Origin: an uncultured Oscillospiraceae bacterium
Lineage (GTDB): Bacteria > Bacillota > Clostridia > Oscillospirales > Oscillospiraceae
Assembly: GCA_947625045.1 (NCBI GenBank)
Contig: CANQMW010000008.1
Coordinates: forward strand, 1 to 64,000
DNA: 64,000 nucleotides
Reading direction: 5' to 3'
In this document: in pieces, positions 33,321-42,731 of the stretch
Numbering within the stretch: the stretch's first letter is position 1
How the letters are laid out: each line of letters starts with the position of its first letter
Program-made: the position numbers and the translations under genes
Notes under the pieces: model-generated
What the model saw: only the letters and a program-made list of their open reading frames with translations
What the model was told of the DNA's origin: nothing
Databases searched by the model: none

Positions 33321-33930
33321 GAAGGGCGTTTATCTCCCGCTGCAAAGTCTTCAGGTCCACGAAGGTCTCCGGCCGCTTTCCCGGGTCCCGCAGGAGGGCG
33401 GAGGGGTGGTAGATGGCCATGGCCTTGCGGCCATTCACGTCGAACCACTGGCCGTGCTCCCTGGTGATGCGAAAATCCGGCTTGATGAACGCCATGGCGG
33501 CGATGCGGCCCAGGAACACGATGATCTTCGGGTCCACCAGGGCGATCTGCCGGTGCAGCCACCCGATGCAGGCGGCCTGCTCGTCGGGCAGGGGGTCCCG
33601 GTTCCGGGGCGGGCGGCACTTCACGATGTTGGCGATGTAGACCTTCGTCCTGTCCAGGCCGATGATCTCCATCATGATGTCCAGCAGCTTTCCCGCCGGG
33701 CCCACGAAGGGCTCGCCCTGCAGGTCCTCCTGCTCGCCGGGGCCCTCGCCGATGAACATCACGTCGGCGCGCTCATTGCCCACGCCAAAGACGAGATTTG
33801 TCCGGGTCTTGCCCAGCTCGCAGCTCATGCAGCCCGCGCAGTCGGCCCTCAGCCGCTCCCAGCTGTCCGGGGAGCGCTCCGGCTCGTTATCCATGTCTTC
33901 TATTATGCCGTTTTCCAGTATCCAATCCAT
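33313..33930 (-). CDS. Uracil-DNA glycosylase, family 4 (4Fe-4S type)
   Basis: A 205-residue enzyme that removes uracil from DNA. Cysteines near residues 31-37 (CAGCMSC), 105 (VKCRPP) and 121 supply the iron-sulphur cluster. GEGPGEQED is the water-activating motif, and HPSALLRDP is the C-terminal DNA-binding loop. Length is normal. ATG at 33930 lies three bases after the ABC exporter gene with a poor RBS; ATG at 33894 is the alternative start. Its operon with a drug-type exporter is unusual. Confidence 0.93.
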   Translation of the reverse strand: MDWILENGIIEDMDNEPERSPDSWERLRADCAGCMSCELGKTRTNLVFGVGNERADVMFIGEGPGEQEDLQGEPFVGPAGKLLDIMMEIIGLDRTKVYIANIVKCRPPRNRDPLPDEQAACIGWLHRQIALVDPKIIVFLGRIAAMAFIKPDFRITREHGQWFDVNGRKAMAIYHPSALLRDPGKRPETFVDLKTLQREINALHD

Positions 33931-33933
33931 AGC

Positions 33934-35919
33934 TCAATCCAGCTCGCTCTGGCCGGTGTAGAGCATGTAGTACCGGCCCTTCTGGTCCAGCAGCTGCTCA
34001 TGGCTGCCCCGCTCCACGATCTGGCCGTGCTCGATGACCACGATGGCCTGGGCGTTGCGGACGGTGGACAGACGGTGGGCGATGACGAACACGGTCCGGC
34101 CCTCCATCAGTGCGTCCATGCCCTTATCGATGAGTTTTTCCGTGCGGGTGTCGATGGAGCTGGTGGCCTCGTCCAGGATCATGACGGGATGGCGGGCCAC
34201 GGCGGTGCGGGCGATGGCGAGAAGCTGCCGCTGGCCCTGGGACAGGTTCTGGCCGTTGCCGGTGATCATGGTGTTATACCCGTCCGGCAGACGGGAGATG
34301 AACCCGTGGGCGTTGGCGGCCTTGGCCGCGGCGACGCACTCCTCGTCGGTGGCGTCCAGCTTGCCATAGCGGATATTGTCCATGACCGTGCCGGTGAAGA
34401 GGTTGGTGTCCTGCAGCACGATGCCCATGCTCCGGCGAAGGCCGGCTTTTTTGATGTCCTTCACGTCCAGCCCGTCAAAGAGGATGCGGCCGCCGTCGAT
34501 CTTGTAAAAGCGGTTTATCAGGTTCGTCACAGTGGTCTTGCCCGCGCCGGTGGAGCCCACGAAGGCGATCTTTTGCCCCGGGTCGGCCCAGACGGTGAAG
34601 TCCTTAAGGACCGGCTTGCCCGGCACGTAGGAGAAGCTCACATCCTCCAGCCGGACGCTGCCCTTTACCTCCCGGAACTCGAAGGAGCCGTCCTCTTTCG
34701 GTATCTTCCAGGCCCAGAAGCCGGTGCGCTCGCCCTTGGCGGTCTCCGTGAAGGTCCCGTCGGGGGCCCTGTTCACCGTCACCAGGGCGATATTGCCCTC
34801 GTCCGGCTCCGGCTCGTGGTCGATGACCGCGAAGATGCGCTCGGCGCCGGCGATGGCGGAGAAGAGGTTGATGGCCTGGTTCGACATCATGTTGATGGGC
34901 ATGGTCACCTGGCGGATGTAGTTGAGGTAAACACCGAGCGAGCCGATGGTGAAACTGCCCGCCACGGTCATGAAGCCGCCCAGCACGGCGGTGACCGCGT
35001 AGCAGATGTTCATGACGGCGTTCATGCTGGGGAAGATGATGGAGCCCAGGAAGTTTGCGAAGATAGCATTTTCCCGGTACTCGTCGTTTCTCTCGTCGAA
35101 GCCCTTTTTGGCCCGGGTCTCATAGTTGAAGGCCTTGACCACTTTGAGGCCGTCCAGCATCTCCTCGATGTAGCCGTTCAGTTCGCCCAGGGAGGACTGC
35201 TGCTTTTTGAAGAGGATACGGGAGTACTTGCCGATGCCCCGCACGAGACCGAAGGAGAGGCCGATGGTGAGCAGGGTGATCAAAAAGAGCTTCCAGCTCA
35301 GACTGATCATCAGCGCCACGGTTCCCACAAAGGTGATGATGCCGGAGAGGAACTGGACGATGCCCTGCTCCAGGCACATCTGCACGTTGTCCGCGTCGTT
35401 GGTAAAGCGGCTCATGAGCTCGCCGTGGGTGTGCTCGTCGAAAAAGCTGATGGGCAGGTCCTGCAGCGCGGCGAACAGGTCCCGCCGCAGGGCGTTGGTG
35501 GCCCACTGGGCCAGGGTCATGCAGGTGCGGGAGGTGAAGTAGGTCGCCACGGCGCTGGCAAGATATATGCTCGCCAGGATGCCCAGCTGCCGCGCCAGGG
35601 CGGAGAAGTCCTTCTCCGGGCTTGTGATGAGGGGGACGATGTAGTCGTCTATGAGGGGCCGCAGGTAGTAGCTGGCCGCGAGGGAGCAGCCGGTGGAGAT
35701 GAGCATCATCACCAGAACCAGCACGAACAGGCCCTTGTTTTTCCCCGCGTAGCCCAGGATACGGCCCAGGGTGCCCTTGGCGTCCCGGGGCTTTCTAAAG
35801 TCCCGGCCGCCGCCGGGGCCGCCATGGACGTTTTTATAGATATTTTCGTCGTTGACGTCTACGCTGTCTACGGCGAGGCGCTCACGGAGCTGTGCCCAAA
35901 TGCTCTTCTTCTCAGCCAT
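33934..35919 (-). CDS. ABC exporter half-transporter with canonical ATPase site (subunit 2)
   Basis: A 661-residue fusion of a six-helix exporter domain and a nucleotide-binding domain. Walker A is GSTGAGKTT, the signature is LSQGQRQ, and Walker B with catalytic Glu is [11 protein letters not shown]. Extra length comes from an N-terminal arm and an insertion before the ATPase domain. It overlaps the upstream ABC gene by eight bases. Together they look like a BmrCD/TM287-288-type heterodimer exporting drugs, lipids or peptides. Confidence 0.93.
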   Translation of the reverse strand: MAEKKSIWAQLRERLAVDSVDVNDENIYKNVHGGPGGGRDFRKPRDAKGTLGRILGYAGKNKGLFVLVLVMMLISTGCSLAASYYLRPLIDDYIVPLITSPEKDFSALARQLGILASIYLASAVATYFTSRTCMTLAQWATNALRRDLFAALQDLPISFFDEHTHGELMSRFTNDADNVQMCLEQGIVQFLSGIITFVGTVALMISLSWKLFLITLLTIGLSFGLVRGIGKYSRILFKKQQSSLGELNGYIEEMLDGLKVVKAFNYETRAKKGFDERNDEYRENAIFANFLGSIIFPSMNAVMNICYAVTAVLGGFMTVAGSFTIGSLGVYLNYIRQVTMPINMMSNQAINLFSAIAGAERIFAVIDHEPEPDEGNIALVTVNRAPDGTFTETAKGERTGFWAWKIPKEDGSFEFREVKGSVRLEDVSFSYVPGKPVLKDFTVWADPGQKIAFVGSTGAGKTTVTNLINRFYKIDGGRILFDGLDVKDIKKAGLRRSMGIVLQDTNLFTGTVMDNIRYGKLDATDEECVAAAKAANAHGFISRLPDGYNTMITGNGQNLSQGQRQLLAIARTAVARHPVMILDEATSSIDTRTEKLIDKGMDALMEGRTVFVIAHRLSTVRNAQAIVVIEHGQIVERGSHEQLLDQKGRYYMLYTGQSELD

Positions 35920-37657
35920 TGGAAAGCGCCTCCTCCACCTGTGAAGTGTAGATGTCCCGGTAGATGGGGCTCGACTTCATGAGCTCGTCGTGGGTGCCCA
36001 CGCTCTCCACGCCGCCCTCGTCCAGGACCACGATCTTGTCCGCGCCTACCACGGAGGAGATGCGCTGGGCGATGATGAACACGGTTGTGTTTTTAAGCTC
36101 CCGGGAAAAGCTCTCCCGGATGCGGCCCTCGGTGTCCGAGTCCACCGCGCTGGTGGAGTCGTCCAGAATGAGGATGGCCGGCTTTTTCAGCATGGCACGG
36201 GCGATGCAGAGCCGCTGCTTCTGCCCGCCGGATACATTCGTGCCGCCCTGGAGGATCTGGGTATCCAGCCCCTCGGGCATCTGGGAGACGAAGTCCCAGG
36301 CCTGGGCATTTTGGAGCGCGGTGATTATTTCTTCGTCTGTGGCATCTTCCTTGCCCCAGCGCATGTTGTCCCGGATGGTGCCGGAGAACAGGACGTTATT
36401 TTGCAGCACCATGCCCACGCCGTCCCGCAGGTCCTGGATGCGGTAGTCCCGCACGTCCACGCCGTCCACCAGCACGGCCCCCTCGGATACGTCGTAAAAC
36501 CGGGGGATGAGGTTTACAAGGCTGGATTTGCCCGAGCCGGTGCCGCCCACGATGGCCACGGTCTCGCCGGGCCTCACGGAGAAGCTCACGTTTTTCAGCA
36601 CATCCTCGCCGTTGCCGGTGCGGGAGTAGCGGAAGGAGACATTCTGGAATTCCACGCTGCCGTGGTCCGGGGCGATGGTCCGTGCGGGGGCGTCGGGCTT
36701 ATCCTTGATATCCGGCTCGGCGTTCAGCACCTCCGCGATGCGCTTGCCGCAGGCCCGGGAGCGGGTGTATTGCATCAGCACCATGGAGAACATCATAACG
36801 CTCATCATGATCTGGTTCAGGTAGCTGATGACCGCGAGAAGCTGGCCGGACTGGATAGTGCCGTTGGCCACCATGCGCCCGCCGAACCAGTAGATGCAAA
36901 GGGTCACCGCGTTCAGCACGATGGTGGCCAGGGGGCTCATGGCGATGATGACGCCCACGGCCCGCAGGTTGGAGCGGGTAAGCTCGTCGTTGGCCTTTTT
37001 GAACTTCTGCTTTTCGTACCGCTGGCGGACGAAGGCCTTCACCACCCGGATGGCGATGAGGTTCTCCTGGATGTCCGCGTTCATGGCGTCCAGCTTTTGC
37101 TGGACCAGCAGGAAGAGCTTATCCACCAGGGTCATCACCGTGATGACGCCGATGAACAGCACCGGCACCGCCACCATGTAGATGAGGGCCAGACGCCAGG
37201 AGTAGGTGATGACGATGGTCATGGCCACCAGGAGCTGGAAGGGGGCCTGGATGAAGGTGCGCAGCATCATCTGCACCGCCGTCTGCAGCTGGCGCACGTC
37301 GCTGGTTGTGCGGGTGATAAGGCTGGCGGTAGAGAATTTATCGATATCGGCGAAGGAGAACTCCTGGATGTGCCGGTACATGGCCTGGCGCAGGTTGGAG
37401 CCGAAGCCGTTGGAGGCCCGGGAGGCGTTCCATGTGCTGATGAACCCCGCCGTGACGCTCACAAGGGCCAGGGCCGTCATAAGAAGGCCGCAGACGATGA
37501 TATAGCTTTTATCGCCCGTAGCCACGCCCTGGTCCACGATATTGCTCATCAGCGTGGGCAGGGCCAGTGTCACCACTGTCTCCAACAGCACGAAAATGGG
37601 CGTCAGGATCAGCGAGTTTTTGTACTTTCCCCAATAGCCTGTCAGGATCTGCCGCAT
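35912..37657 (-). CDS. ABC exporter half-transporter with degenerate ATPase site (subunit 1)
   Basis: A 581-residue exporter half with six membrane helices and an ATPase domain: Walker A GGTGSGKSS, signature VSGGQKQ and Walker B ILILDDSTSAVD. The residue after the Walker B Asp is Asp rather than Glu, the mark of the non-hydrolysing site in heterodimeric exporters. ATG at 37657 (MRQILTGYWG) was chosen because AAAGGAG precedes it; ATG at 37690 lacks an RBS. It begins the minus-strand operon running through UDG, DUF2156 and GNAT. Confidence 0.92.
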   Translation of the reverse strand: MRQILTGYWGKYKNSLILTPIFVLLETVVTLALPTLMSNIVDQGVATGDKSYIIVCGLLMTALALVSVTAGFISTWNASRASNGFGSNLRQAMYRHIQEFSFADIDKFSTASLITRTTSDVRQLQTAVQMMLRTFIQAPFQLLVAMTIVITYSWRLALIYMVAVPVLFIGVITVMTLVDKLFLLVQQKLDAMNADIQENLIAIRVVKAFVRQRYEKQKFKKANDELTRSNLRAVGVIIAMSPLATIVLNAVTLCIYWFGGRMVANGTIQSGQLLAVISYLNQIMMSVMMFSMVLMQYTRSRACGKRIAEVLNAEPDIKDKPDAPARTIAPDHGSVEFQNVSFRYSRTGNGEDVLKNVSFSVRPGETVAIVGGTGSGKSSLVNLIPRFYDVSEGAVLVDGVDVRDYRIQDLRDGVGMVLQNNVLFSGTIRDNMRWGKEDATDEEIITALQNAQAWDFVSQMPEGLDTQILQGGTNVSGGQKQRLCIARAMLKKPAILILDDSTSAVDSDTEGRIRESFSRELKNTTVFIIAQRISSVVGADKIVVLDEGGVESVGTHDELMKSSPIYRDIYTSQVEEALSNG

Positions 37658-37707
37658 CAGCCAAAAGGTCTCCTTTCCTTGTCCATACATACTAAATAAG
37701 CCAAATA

Positions 37708-37736
37708 ATGTTATCAGACCTGGCAGGTAAAGTCAA
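37708..37736 (-). promoter_or_regulatory. Promoter of the ABC exporter operon
   Basis: On the minus strand, TTGACT (37736-37731), a 17-base spacer and TAACAT (37713-37708). A partial dyad ACCTGCCAGGT lies in the spacer. Confidence 0.6.
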
Positions 37737-37771
37737 CATATCGGTGTGAACAGAGTGTTAAAACTTCCGTG

Positions 37772-37800
37772 GCATATCGGCCGGGACAGGCTCATAGACA
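37772..37800 (+). promoter_or_regulatory. SigE-type sporulation promoter of the spoIIIA operon
   Basis: GCATATC (37772-37778), a 14-base spacer and CATAGACA (37793-37800) fit the SigE pattern KMATATT-N14-CATACANT with one mismatch in the -35 and two in the -10. It is 22 bases before spoIIIAA, whose B. subtilis homologue is SigE-controlled. Confidence 0.6.
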
Positions 37801-37822
37801 TGTCCTGAAAGGGGGCGGGTGC

Positions 37823-38698
37823 ATGGAAGGGTACTTGGCGGCGGCGGCGCTGCTGCCCGCAGGCCTCCGGCGGGCGGCCATGGCTCTGCCTGAGGAGGAC
37901 ATGGGCCGGTGTGAGGAATTGAGGCTCCGCCGGGGCCGGGAGATGACCGCCCTCATAGCGGGCCGGGAGTACGGCCTGGGCGGCGTGACAGGGGAGGACG
38001 ATCTGCGCGCGGTCACGGAAGCCGCCACGTCCTCCAGCCTCCACGCCGCGGGAGAGCAGCTTCGCCGGGGCTTTCTCGCCGGGCCCCATGGGGTCCGGGT
38101 GGGGGTCTGCGGCACGGCGGTGACGGATGAGCGGGGCGTGACGGCCATCCGGGAGATATCCTCTCTTGCCGTCCGGGTGCCCCGGGCTATGCCCGGCTGT
38201 GCCGACGGCATCTGGGAGGAGCTCACCGCCGGGGGATTTCGCTCCGCGCTCATATCCTCCCCGCCGGGGGTGGGCAAGACCACGCTCCTGCGGGAGCTCA
38301 TACGCCGTCTATCCCTGGAGGGATACCGCGTGGCGGTGGCCGACGAGCGGGGAGAGCTGGCAGGGGCATGGAGCGGGGAGCCCGCCTTTGACGTGGGGCC
38401 CCGGACGGATGTGCTCACCGGCGCGCCCAAGGCCCTGGCGGCGGGCATGCTTCTCCGGGCTATGAACCCCCAAATACTGGCCATGGATGAGGCGGCGGAT
38501 GAGGCCGAGGCCGGGGCGCTCCTGGCCGCGGCGGGCGCAGGGGTGCAGGTATTGGCCACGGTCCACGGGGGCCGGGGGATGAAAGAGAGCGCCCTGTGCC
38601 GGGAGCTTCTGGCGGCGGGGGTATTCCACCGGCGCATATGGGTGGAGCTGCGGGGCGGCCGGCGGGTCTACACTGTGGAGCGTATCCCATGCGCCTGA
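37823..38698 (+). CDS. spoIIIAA: Stage III sporulation protein AA, AAA+-like ATPase
   Basis: A 291-residue ATPase thought to energise the SpoIIIA-SpoIIQ channel between mother cell and forespore. Walker A is SSPPGVGKTTLLRELI near residues 148-163. The Walker B region is NPQILAMDEAADEAEA, followed by ATVHGG. Start ATG at 37823 follows AAAGGGGG. It resembles type II/IV secretion ATPases. It is first of eight overlapping genes and overlaps spoIIIAB by ten bases. Confidence 0.95.
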   Translation: MEGYLAAAALLPAGLRRAAMALPEEDMGRCEELRLRRGREMTALIAGREYGLGGVTGEDDLRAVTEAATSSSLHAAGEQLRRGFLAGPHGVRVGVCGTAVTDERGVTAIREISSLAVRVPRAMPGCADGIWEELTAGGFRSALISSPPGVGKTTLLRELIRRLSLEGYRVAVADERGELAGAWSGEPAFDVGPRTDVLTGAPKALAAGMLLRAMNPQILAMDEAADEAEAGALLAAAGAGVQVLATVHGGRGMKESALCRELLAAGVFHRRIWVELRGGRRVYTVERIPCA

Positions 38699-39186
38699 CG
38701 GGAGCGACGCTGGTGACGGCGGCAGGGCTCTTCATAGGGCTTCTCCAGGCCCGGCGGCTGCGGGAGCGTGCGGAGCGGCGGGCAGAGCTGTGCCGGATGC
38801 TGGACGGGATGGAATTTGAACTTTCCCGCTTCCGCACGCCCATGCCCGCGCTGTTCGCCCTGTTGGCGGAGCGGCTCAACGGGGACGCCGCCGTCCTCTG
38901 CCGGGGGATAGCCGGGGGCTTTGCCGCCGGGGACGGGCGGGATATGGCGGCCCTCTGGGCAAGTGCGCTCGAAATGCTGCCCGGACCGGAGCGGCGTATC
39001 CTGGCCCCTCTGGGTACCGTGCTGGGCCGGTACGGGGCGGAGGAGCAGTCAAGGGCCCTGGAAAGCTGCGCCCGGGATATGGAGCGGGCCCGGGACGAGG
39101 CCCGGGAGGAGCTGCGGGAGAGGGGACGGCTGTGGGTAGGGCTGTCCGCCGCGGGAGGGGCGGCGCTGGCGGTGCTGCTCCTATGA
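38689..39186 (+). CDS. spoIIIAB: Stage III sporulation protein AB
   Basis: A 165-residue protein with a hydrophobic N-terminal segment, an Arg-rich helical middle (RRAELCRMLDGMEFELSRFRTP) and a C-terminal membrane segment. This layout is like GspF-related SpoIIIAB. Length agrees with family members near 170. ATG at 38689 lies within the 3' end of spoIIIAA, so translation is coupled. Confidence 0.92.
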   Translation: MRLTGATLVTAAGLFIGLLQARRLRERAERRAELCRMLDGMEFELSRFRTPMPALFALLAERLNGDAAVLCRGIAGGFAAGDGRDMAALWASALEMLPGPERRILAPLGTVLGRYGAEEQSRALESCARDMERARDEAREELRERGRLWVGLSAAGGAALAVLLL

Positions 39187-39201
39187 CCAAGGATGAGGGA
39201 T

Positions 39202-39399
39202 ATGGACGTAGATCTGATCTTCAAGATAGCGGCGGTGGGGATTTTGGTGGCAGTGCTGAACATCCTCCTGTCCCGCTCCGGCCGGGATGAGCAGGCCCTG
39301 ATGACCACCATCGCGGGGCTGGTGGTGGTGCTGGTGATCCTGATCCAGCGCATCGCCGACCTCTTCGACCTCATCCGGGAGCTGTTTGAACTGGGATGA
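39202..39399 (+). CDS. spoIIIAC: Stage III sporulation protein AC
   Basis: A 65-residue protein with two membrane helices: DLIFKIAAVGILVAVLNILL and a TTIAGLVVVLVILIQRI segment typical of SpoIIIAC. ATG at 39202 has AAGGA eight bases upstream, preferred over ATG at 39193. It overlaps spoIIIAD by four bases. Confidence 0.93.
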   Translation: MDVDLIFKIAAVGILVAVLNILLSRSGRDEQALMTTIAGLVVVLVILIQRIADLFDLIRELFELG

Positions 39400-39782
39400 C
39401 GCTGTTGATGAAGGCGGCGGCCCTGGGGGTCACCGGGGCGGTGGCGGCGCTCATCATAAAGCGCAGCGCCCCGGAGCTGGGGCTGGCCATGAGCATCGCG
39501 GCGACCCTGGCCGCGGCGGCGGTGGCAGTGGAGCTCTTCGGCCAGCTCCGGGACGTAGTGGTCATGGCCCGGGAGCAGACGGGCCTAAGCCCCGCGGTGG
39601 TGTCGCCGGTGCTCAAGTGCGTGGGCATCGGCGTGGTGACCCGGCTGGCGTCGGACCTTTGCAAGGACGGGGGACAGGGGGCCGCGGCCTCGGCGGTGGA
39701 GCTGTGCGGCGCGGCCTGTGCCATGGGGGCGGCTCTGCCATTGGTTCGGTCCCTGCTGCAGATGATAAGCGAGCTTACATGA
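39396..39782 (+). CDS. spoIIIAD: Stage III sporulation protein AD
   Basis: A 128-residue integral membrane protein, Ala-rich, with four predicted helices and the family feature KRSAPELGLAMSIA. It is homologous in layout to SpoIIIAC and follows it with ATGA overlap. Together they form part of the channel basal membrane complex. The stop overlaps the spoIIIAE start. Confidence 0.92.
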   Translation: MTLLMKAAALGVTGAVAALIIKRSAPELGLAMSIAATLAAAAVAVELFGQLRDVVVMAREQTGLSPAVVSPVLKCVGIGVVTRLASDLCKDGGQGAAASAVELCGAACAMGAALPLVRSLLQMISELT

Positions 39783-40843
39783 GAGTGTTGACCATTATTT
39801 TGATATTCGTCCTGCTCCTGCCTGTCCCGGCCCTCGCCGCGGACACGGGGGCGGTGGAGGAGGCCCTGCCGCCCTCGGCCCGGGAGATATTGGGGGACGC
39901 GAAGGTGGAGGGCGCGGCGGGAGGCGGCCTGTGGCATAAGCTGGGCGCCTGGGTGCTGGGGGCCTTGGAGGGGGAGGCGAAGACGGCGGCCCGCAGCGCG
40001 GCGGTGGCCCTCGCGGTGACGCTTCTCTGTTCCGTGGGGGCGGCGCTGTCCCCCGATGGGAAGGCGCCGGGGTATATCCTCCTGGGCGGGGCCATGGCCA
40101 TCATGGCGGTGTGCGCCGGGGACATGCGCTCCTTCCTGGCCCAGGCACGCACCGCGCTGTTGGAGCTGTCCGACTTCTCCAAGGCGCTGCTGCCCGCCAT
40201 CGCGGCGGGGGCCGCCGCCGGGGGCAGGGCCGCCTCCGCCGCGGCGAAATACGCCGCCTCGGCGCTCTTTATGGACATTCTCATCTCCGTGGGCATACGG
40301 CTGGTACTGCCTATGATCTACGCCTACGCCGCCGCGGGGGCTGCCCACGCGGCCCTGCCCTCCGGGGCGCTGGGCGGGCCGGTGAAGCTGATGGGCTGGG
40401 CCTGCTCCACGCTGTTGACGGGCCTCACCACCGTGTTCACCCTGGCCCTCACGGTGACGGGGGTGGTGTCGGGCTCCGCGGACAAGGTGGCGGGGAGCCT
40501 CGCGAAAAGCGCCATCTCCGCGGCCCTGCCGGTGGTGGGCTCCATATTGGCGGACGCGGCGGACACCTACCTCGCCGGGGCGGCGCTGGTGCGGGGGGCG
40601 GTGGGGCTGTTTGGCCTCGCCGCCGTGGCGGGGGTGTGCGCGGGGCCGGCGCTGAGCCTGGGGCTTCACTACCTGCTCTATAAGCTGGCGGCCTGCGTGG
40701 CGGAGCCCTTCGCGGAGGGACGGCTGGCGGGGCTTCTCGGCGTCATCGGCAAGGCCTACGGCATGGCCCTGGGGCTGGTGGGCTCGGCGGGGGCCATGCT
40801 CTTCATCTCCGTCGTGGTCGGGGCGGAGGTGATGAGCCCGTGA
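39779..40843 (+). CDS. spoIIIAE: Stage III sporulation protein AE
   Basis: A 354-residue polytopic protein with a cleavable signal (MRVLTIILIFVLLLPVPALA) followed by about seven membrane helices. Strong Ala/Gly/Leu content and the SADKVAGSLAKSAISAALPVVG segment match the family. The overlapping starts and stops (ATGA before, GTGA after) place it in the middle of the operon. Confidence 0.93.
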   Translation: MRVLTIILIFVLLLPVPALAADTGAVEEALPPSAREILGDAKVEGAAGGGLWHKLGAWVLGALEGEAKTAARSAAVALAVTLLCSVGAALSPDGKAPGYILLGGAMAIMAVCAGDMRSFLAQARTALLELSDFSKALLPAIAAGAAAGGRAASAAAKYAASALFMDILISVGIRLVLPMIYAYAAAGAAHAALPSGALGGPVKLMGWACSTLLTGLTTVFTLALTVTGVVSGSADKVAGSLAKSAISAALPVVGSILADAADTYLAGAALVRGAVGLFGLAAVAGVCAGPALSLGLHYLLYKLAACVAEPFAEGRLAGLLGVIGKAYGMALGLVGSAGAMLFISVVVGAEVMSP

Positions 40844-41307
40844 AGCAGTGGATATCCGGCATCGCCGCGGCGTCGGTGCTCTCGGCCATGGCCATGGCCC
40901 TGACGCCCAAGGGCTCGGTGCGGCAGGTGACCCGCCTTTGCTGCGGGCTTTTGTGCGCGCTGGCGGTGGCGGCGCCCATTTTGCGGCTGGACTATCAGGC
41001 CCTGGGGGCGTCCATCGCTCTTTACAAACAGCAGGCGGACGCCATAACGTCCCAGGCAGAGGAGGAGGGGAAAATGTTGGAACGGACATACATACAGGAC
41101 AAATGCCGGACATATATTCTGAGCAAAGCGGCCCAGCTGGGCGCACCTGTGGAGGAGGTCACCGTCACCGCCCGGTGGGACGACGGGGACGGGGTGTGGT
41201 ACCCCTGGACCGTCTCGGTGGAGGGGGCGTACCACGCCGGCCTGGCCGCGGCCATCGAGGGCGAGCTGGGCGTGCCCGGGGAAAGGCAGACGTGGCATGT
41301 CCGGTGA
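40840..41307 (+). CDS. spoIIIAF: Stage III sporulation protein AF
   Basis: A 155-residue protein with two N-terminal membrane helices (1-20 and 30-48) and a soluble alpha/beta domain resembling ring-forming motifs of secretion systems. Starts at GTG 40840, overlapping the spoIIIAE stop as GTGA. The last 11 bases overlap spoIIIAG. Assignment rests on order and topology as well as on the QVTRLCCGLLCALAVAAPIL region. Confidence 0.9.
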   Translation: MKQWISGIAAASVLSAMAMALTPKGSVRQVTRLCCGLLCALAVAAPILRLDYQALGASIALYKQQADAITSQAEEEGKMLERTYIQDKCRTYILSKAAQLGAPVEEVTVTARWDDGDGVWYPWTVSVEGAYHAGLAAAIEGELGVPGERQTWHVR

Positions 41308-41671
41308 TGAGCGCAGGCGGGCCCTGGCCGACGCCTTCGGGCGGTACAAATACGTGCTGCTGGTGGCGGCGGTGGGCCTGGCGCTGCTGCTGTGGCCGTC
41401 GGGCAGCGGAAGCACGGGCACGGAGCGGACCTACGCCGCCCGGACCGGAGAGACGGACCAGGAGCGCCTGGCGGCGCTGCTGTCCCATATGGAAGGAGTG
41501 GGGCGGTCGGAGGTACTGCTTTCGGATAAGGGCGCGGCGGTGGTGTGCCAGGGGGCAGACAGCGCCTCCGTCCGGCTGGACGTCACTAACGCGGTGCGGT
41601 GCTATACCGGGCTGGGCGCCGATGAGATCGTAATTTTCAAATCAAGTGAAAGCTGGAGGGATGATCCATGA
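41297..41671 (+). CDS. spoIIIAG: Stage III sporulation protein AG
   Basis: A 124-residue protein with a short cytoplasmic start, one membrane helix (YVLLVAAVGLALLLWP, about 18-33) and a ring-building domain with LAALLSHMEGVGRSEVLLS. B. subtilis SpoIIIAG makes a large ring in the intermembrane space. This one is shorter than the roughly 230-residue B. subtilis form, as in many Clostridia. ATGA overlap with spoIIIAH. Confidence 0.9.
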   Translation: MSGDERRRALADAFGRYKYVLLVAAVGLALLLWPSGSGSTGTERTYAARTGETDQERLAALLSHMEGVGRSEVLLSDKGAAVVCQGADSASVRLDVTNAVRCYTGLGADEIVIFKSSESWRDDP

Positions 41672-42228
41672 AGAGGAATTTGAAGCGCAATATCGTGATA
41701 ATGGCGGTGCTGGTGTTCGTGGGGGCGGCGGTATACCTGAACTGGTCCTACAACAGCCGCTGGGGCACGGCAGACCCGGCCATGGTGGCGGCGGAGGATG
41801 AGGCCATGGCCCAGGCCCAGGAGGAGTATCTGTCCGCCTCGGCGGACGCGGGCAGCGGCGCCGTGGCCATGACCGCCTACTTCGACGAGGCAAGGCTCAC
41901 CCGCCAGTCCTCCCGGGACGAGGCACTGAAACTCCTGGAGCAGGCCTGCTCCGCCGAGGACGCCGCCCAGGACGTGATCGACGAGTCCATGCGCCAGATC
42001 AACGCCATGGCCGCCTGGAACCTGCAGGAGAGCCTTTTGGAGAATGAGCTCATGGCCAAGAATTTCACCGACTGCGTGGTGATGGCCTCCGACGAGGGCG
42101 TGACCGTGGCGGTGCCCGCGCCGGTGGAGGGGCTCACCAGCACCCAGGTGGCCCAGATCACCGAGGCGGTGGTGTCCAACACCGACTATACCGCCCAGGC
42201 CCTGAACATCATCGAGGTAACCCAGTGA
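41668..42228 (+). CDS. spoIIIAH: Stage III sporulation protein AH
   Basis: A 186-residue protein with an N-terminal membrane anchor (NIVIMAVLVFVGAAVYLNW) and an extracytoplasmic YscJ/FliF-like domain (SSRDEALKLLEQ ... LESNE-type helix ... VVMASDEGVTVAVPAP). It pairs with SpoIIQ from the forespore side. It closes the spoIIIA operon. A short GCCA/TGGC hairpin with a T-rich tail (42235-42260) may weakly terminate it. Confidence 0.94.
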   Translation: MKRNLKRNIVIMAVLVFVGAAVYLNWSYNSRWGTADPAMVAAEDEAMAQAQEEYLSASADAGSGAVAMTAYFDEARLTRQSSRDEALKLLEQACSAEDAAQDVIDESMRQINAMAAWNLQESLLENELMAKNFTDCVVMASDEGVTVAVPAPVEGLTSTQVAQITEAVVSNTDYTAQALNIIEVTQ

Positions 42229-42273
42229 GTTTTTGCCAATAAACTGGCCCTTTTCTTTTTGAAACGATTGTGT

Positions 42274-42279
42274 TATAAT
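42274..42279 (+). promoter_or_regulatory. Probable -10 element of the asp23-nusB operon
   Basis: A consensus TATAAT lies 31 bases before the asp23 ATG. No clear -35 hexamer stands at 16-18 bases. Confidence 0.45.
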
Positions 42280-42310
42280 GACTTCAACCATGTTATCGGA
42301 GGAAAAGGCG

Positions 42311-42670
42311 ATGGCTGAGAATTACATCACCAAGCAGGACGGCAAGGGCTCCGTCAATATCTCGGAGGACGTGATCGCCGCCATGGCGGCCGCCGCCGTG
42401 ACCGAGGCGGAGGGGGTGGCCGGGTTCGGCAGTCCCACGACGCCGGAGCTGGTAGACCTGTTCGGGAGAAAGAACCCGGGGAAGGGCCTGAAGATACGCT
42501 TCCTGGACGAGAAGATCACCGTGGACGTGCTGATCGTGGTGCGCATCCCCGGCAGCATCACCGACACGGCCGTACACGTGCAGGACACCGTTTGCAGCGA
42601 GGTGGAGTCCATCACCGGCATGAATACCGTGGTGAACGTACACGTCACCGGCGTTTCCTTCGACAAGTGA
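42311..42670 (+). CDS. Asp23/Gls24 family envelope stress protein
   Basis: A 119-residue Asp23/Gls24 protein (YqhY/AmaP-partner type). Features are GSVNISEDVIAAMAAAAVTE with EAEGVAGFG, and VDVLIVVRIPGSI ... VNVHVTGVSFD at the C-terminus. In B. subtilis the homologue yqhY precedes nusB and is linked to fatty-acid (acetyl-CoA carboxylase) control. ATG at 42311 has CGGAGG upstream; earlier in-frame ATGs overlap the promoter. A stable hairpin without T-run (42690-42710) separates it from nusB. Confidence 0.93.
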   Translation: MAENYITKQDGKGSVNISEDVIAAMAAAAVTEAEGVAGFGSPTTPELVDLFGRKNPGKGLKIRFLDEKITVDVLIVVRIPGSITDTAVHVQDTVCSEVESITGMNTVVNVHVTGVSFDK

Positions 42671-42731
42671 TTTATAACGATACTTTACTGGAGCCCCGTT
42701 CCGGGGCTCCGCGCTGTATTTGGAGGCAGTT

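Noticed and set aside
33268-35982. 904-codon plus-strand frame
   Set aside because: Antisense to UDG and the ABC exporter, without RBS or recognisable domains.
42690-42710. Terminator between asp23 and nusB
   Set aside because: The GGAGCCCC/GGGGCTCC stem is stable but no T-run follows, so read-through into nusB is expected.
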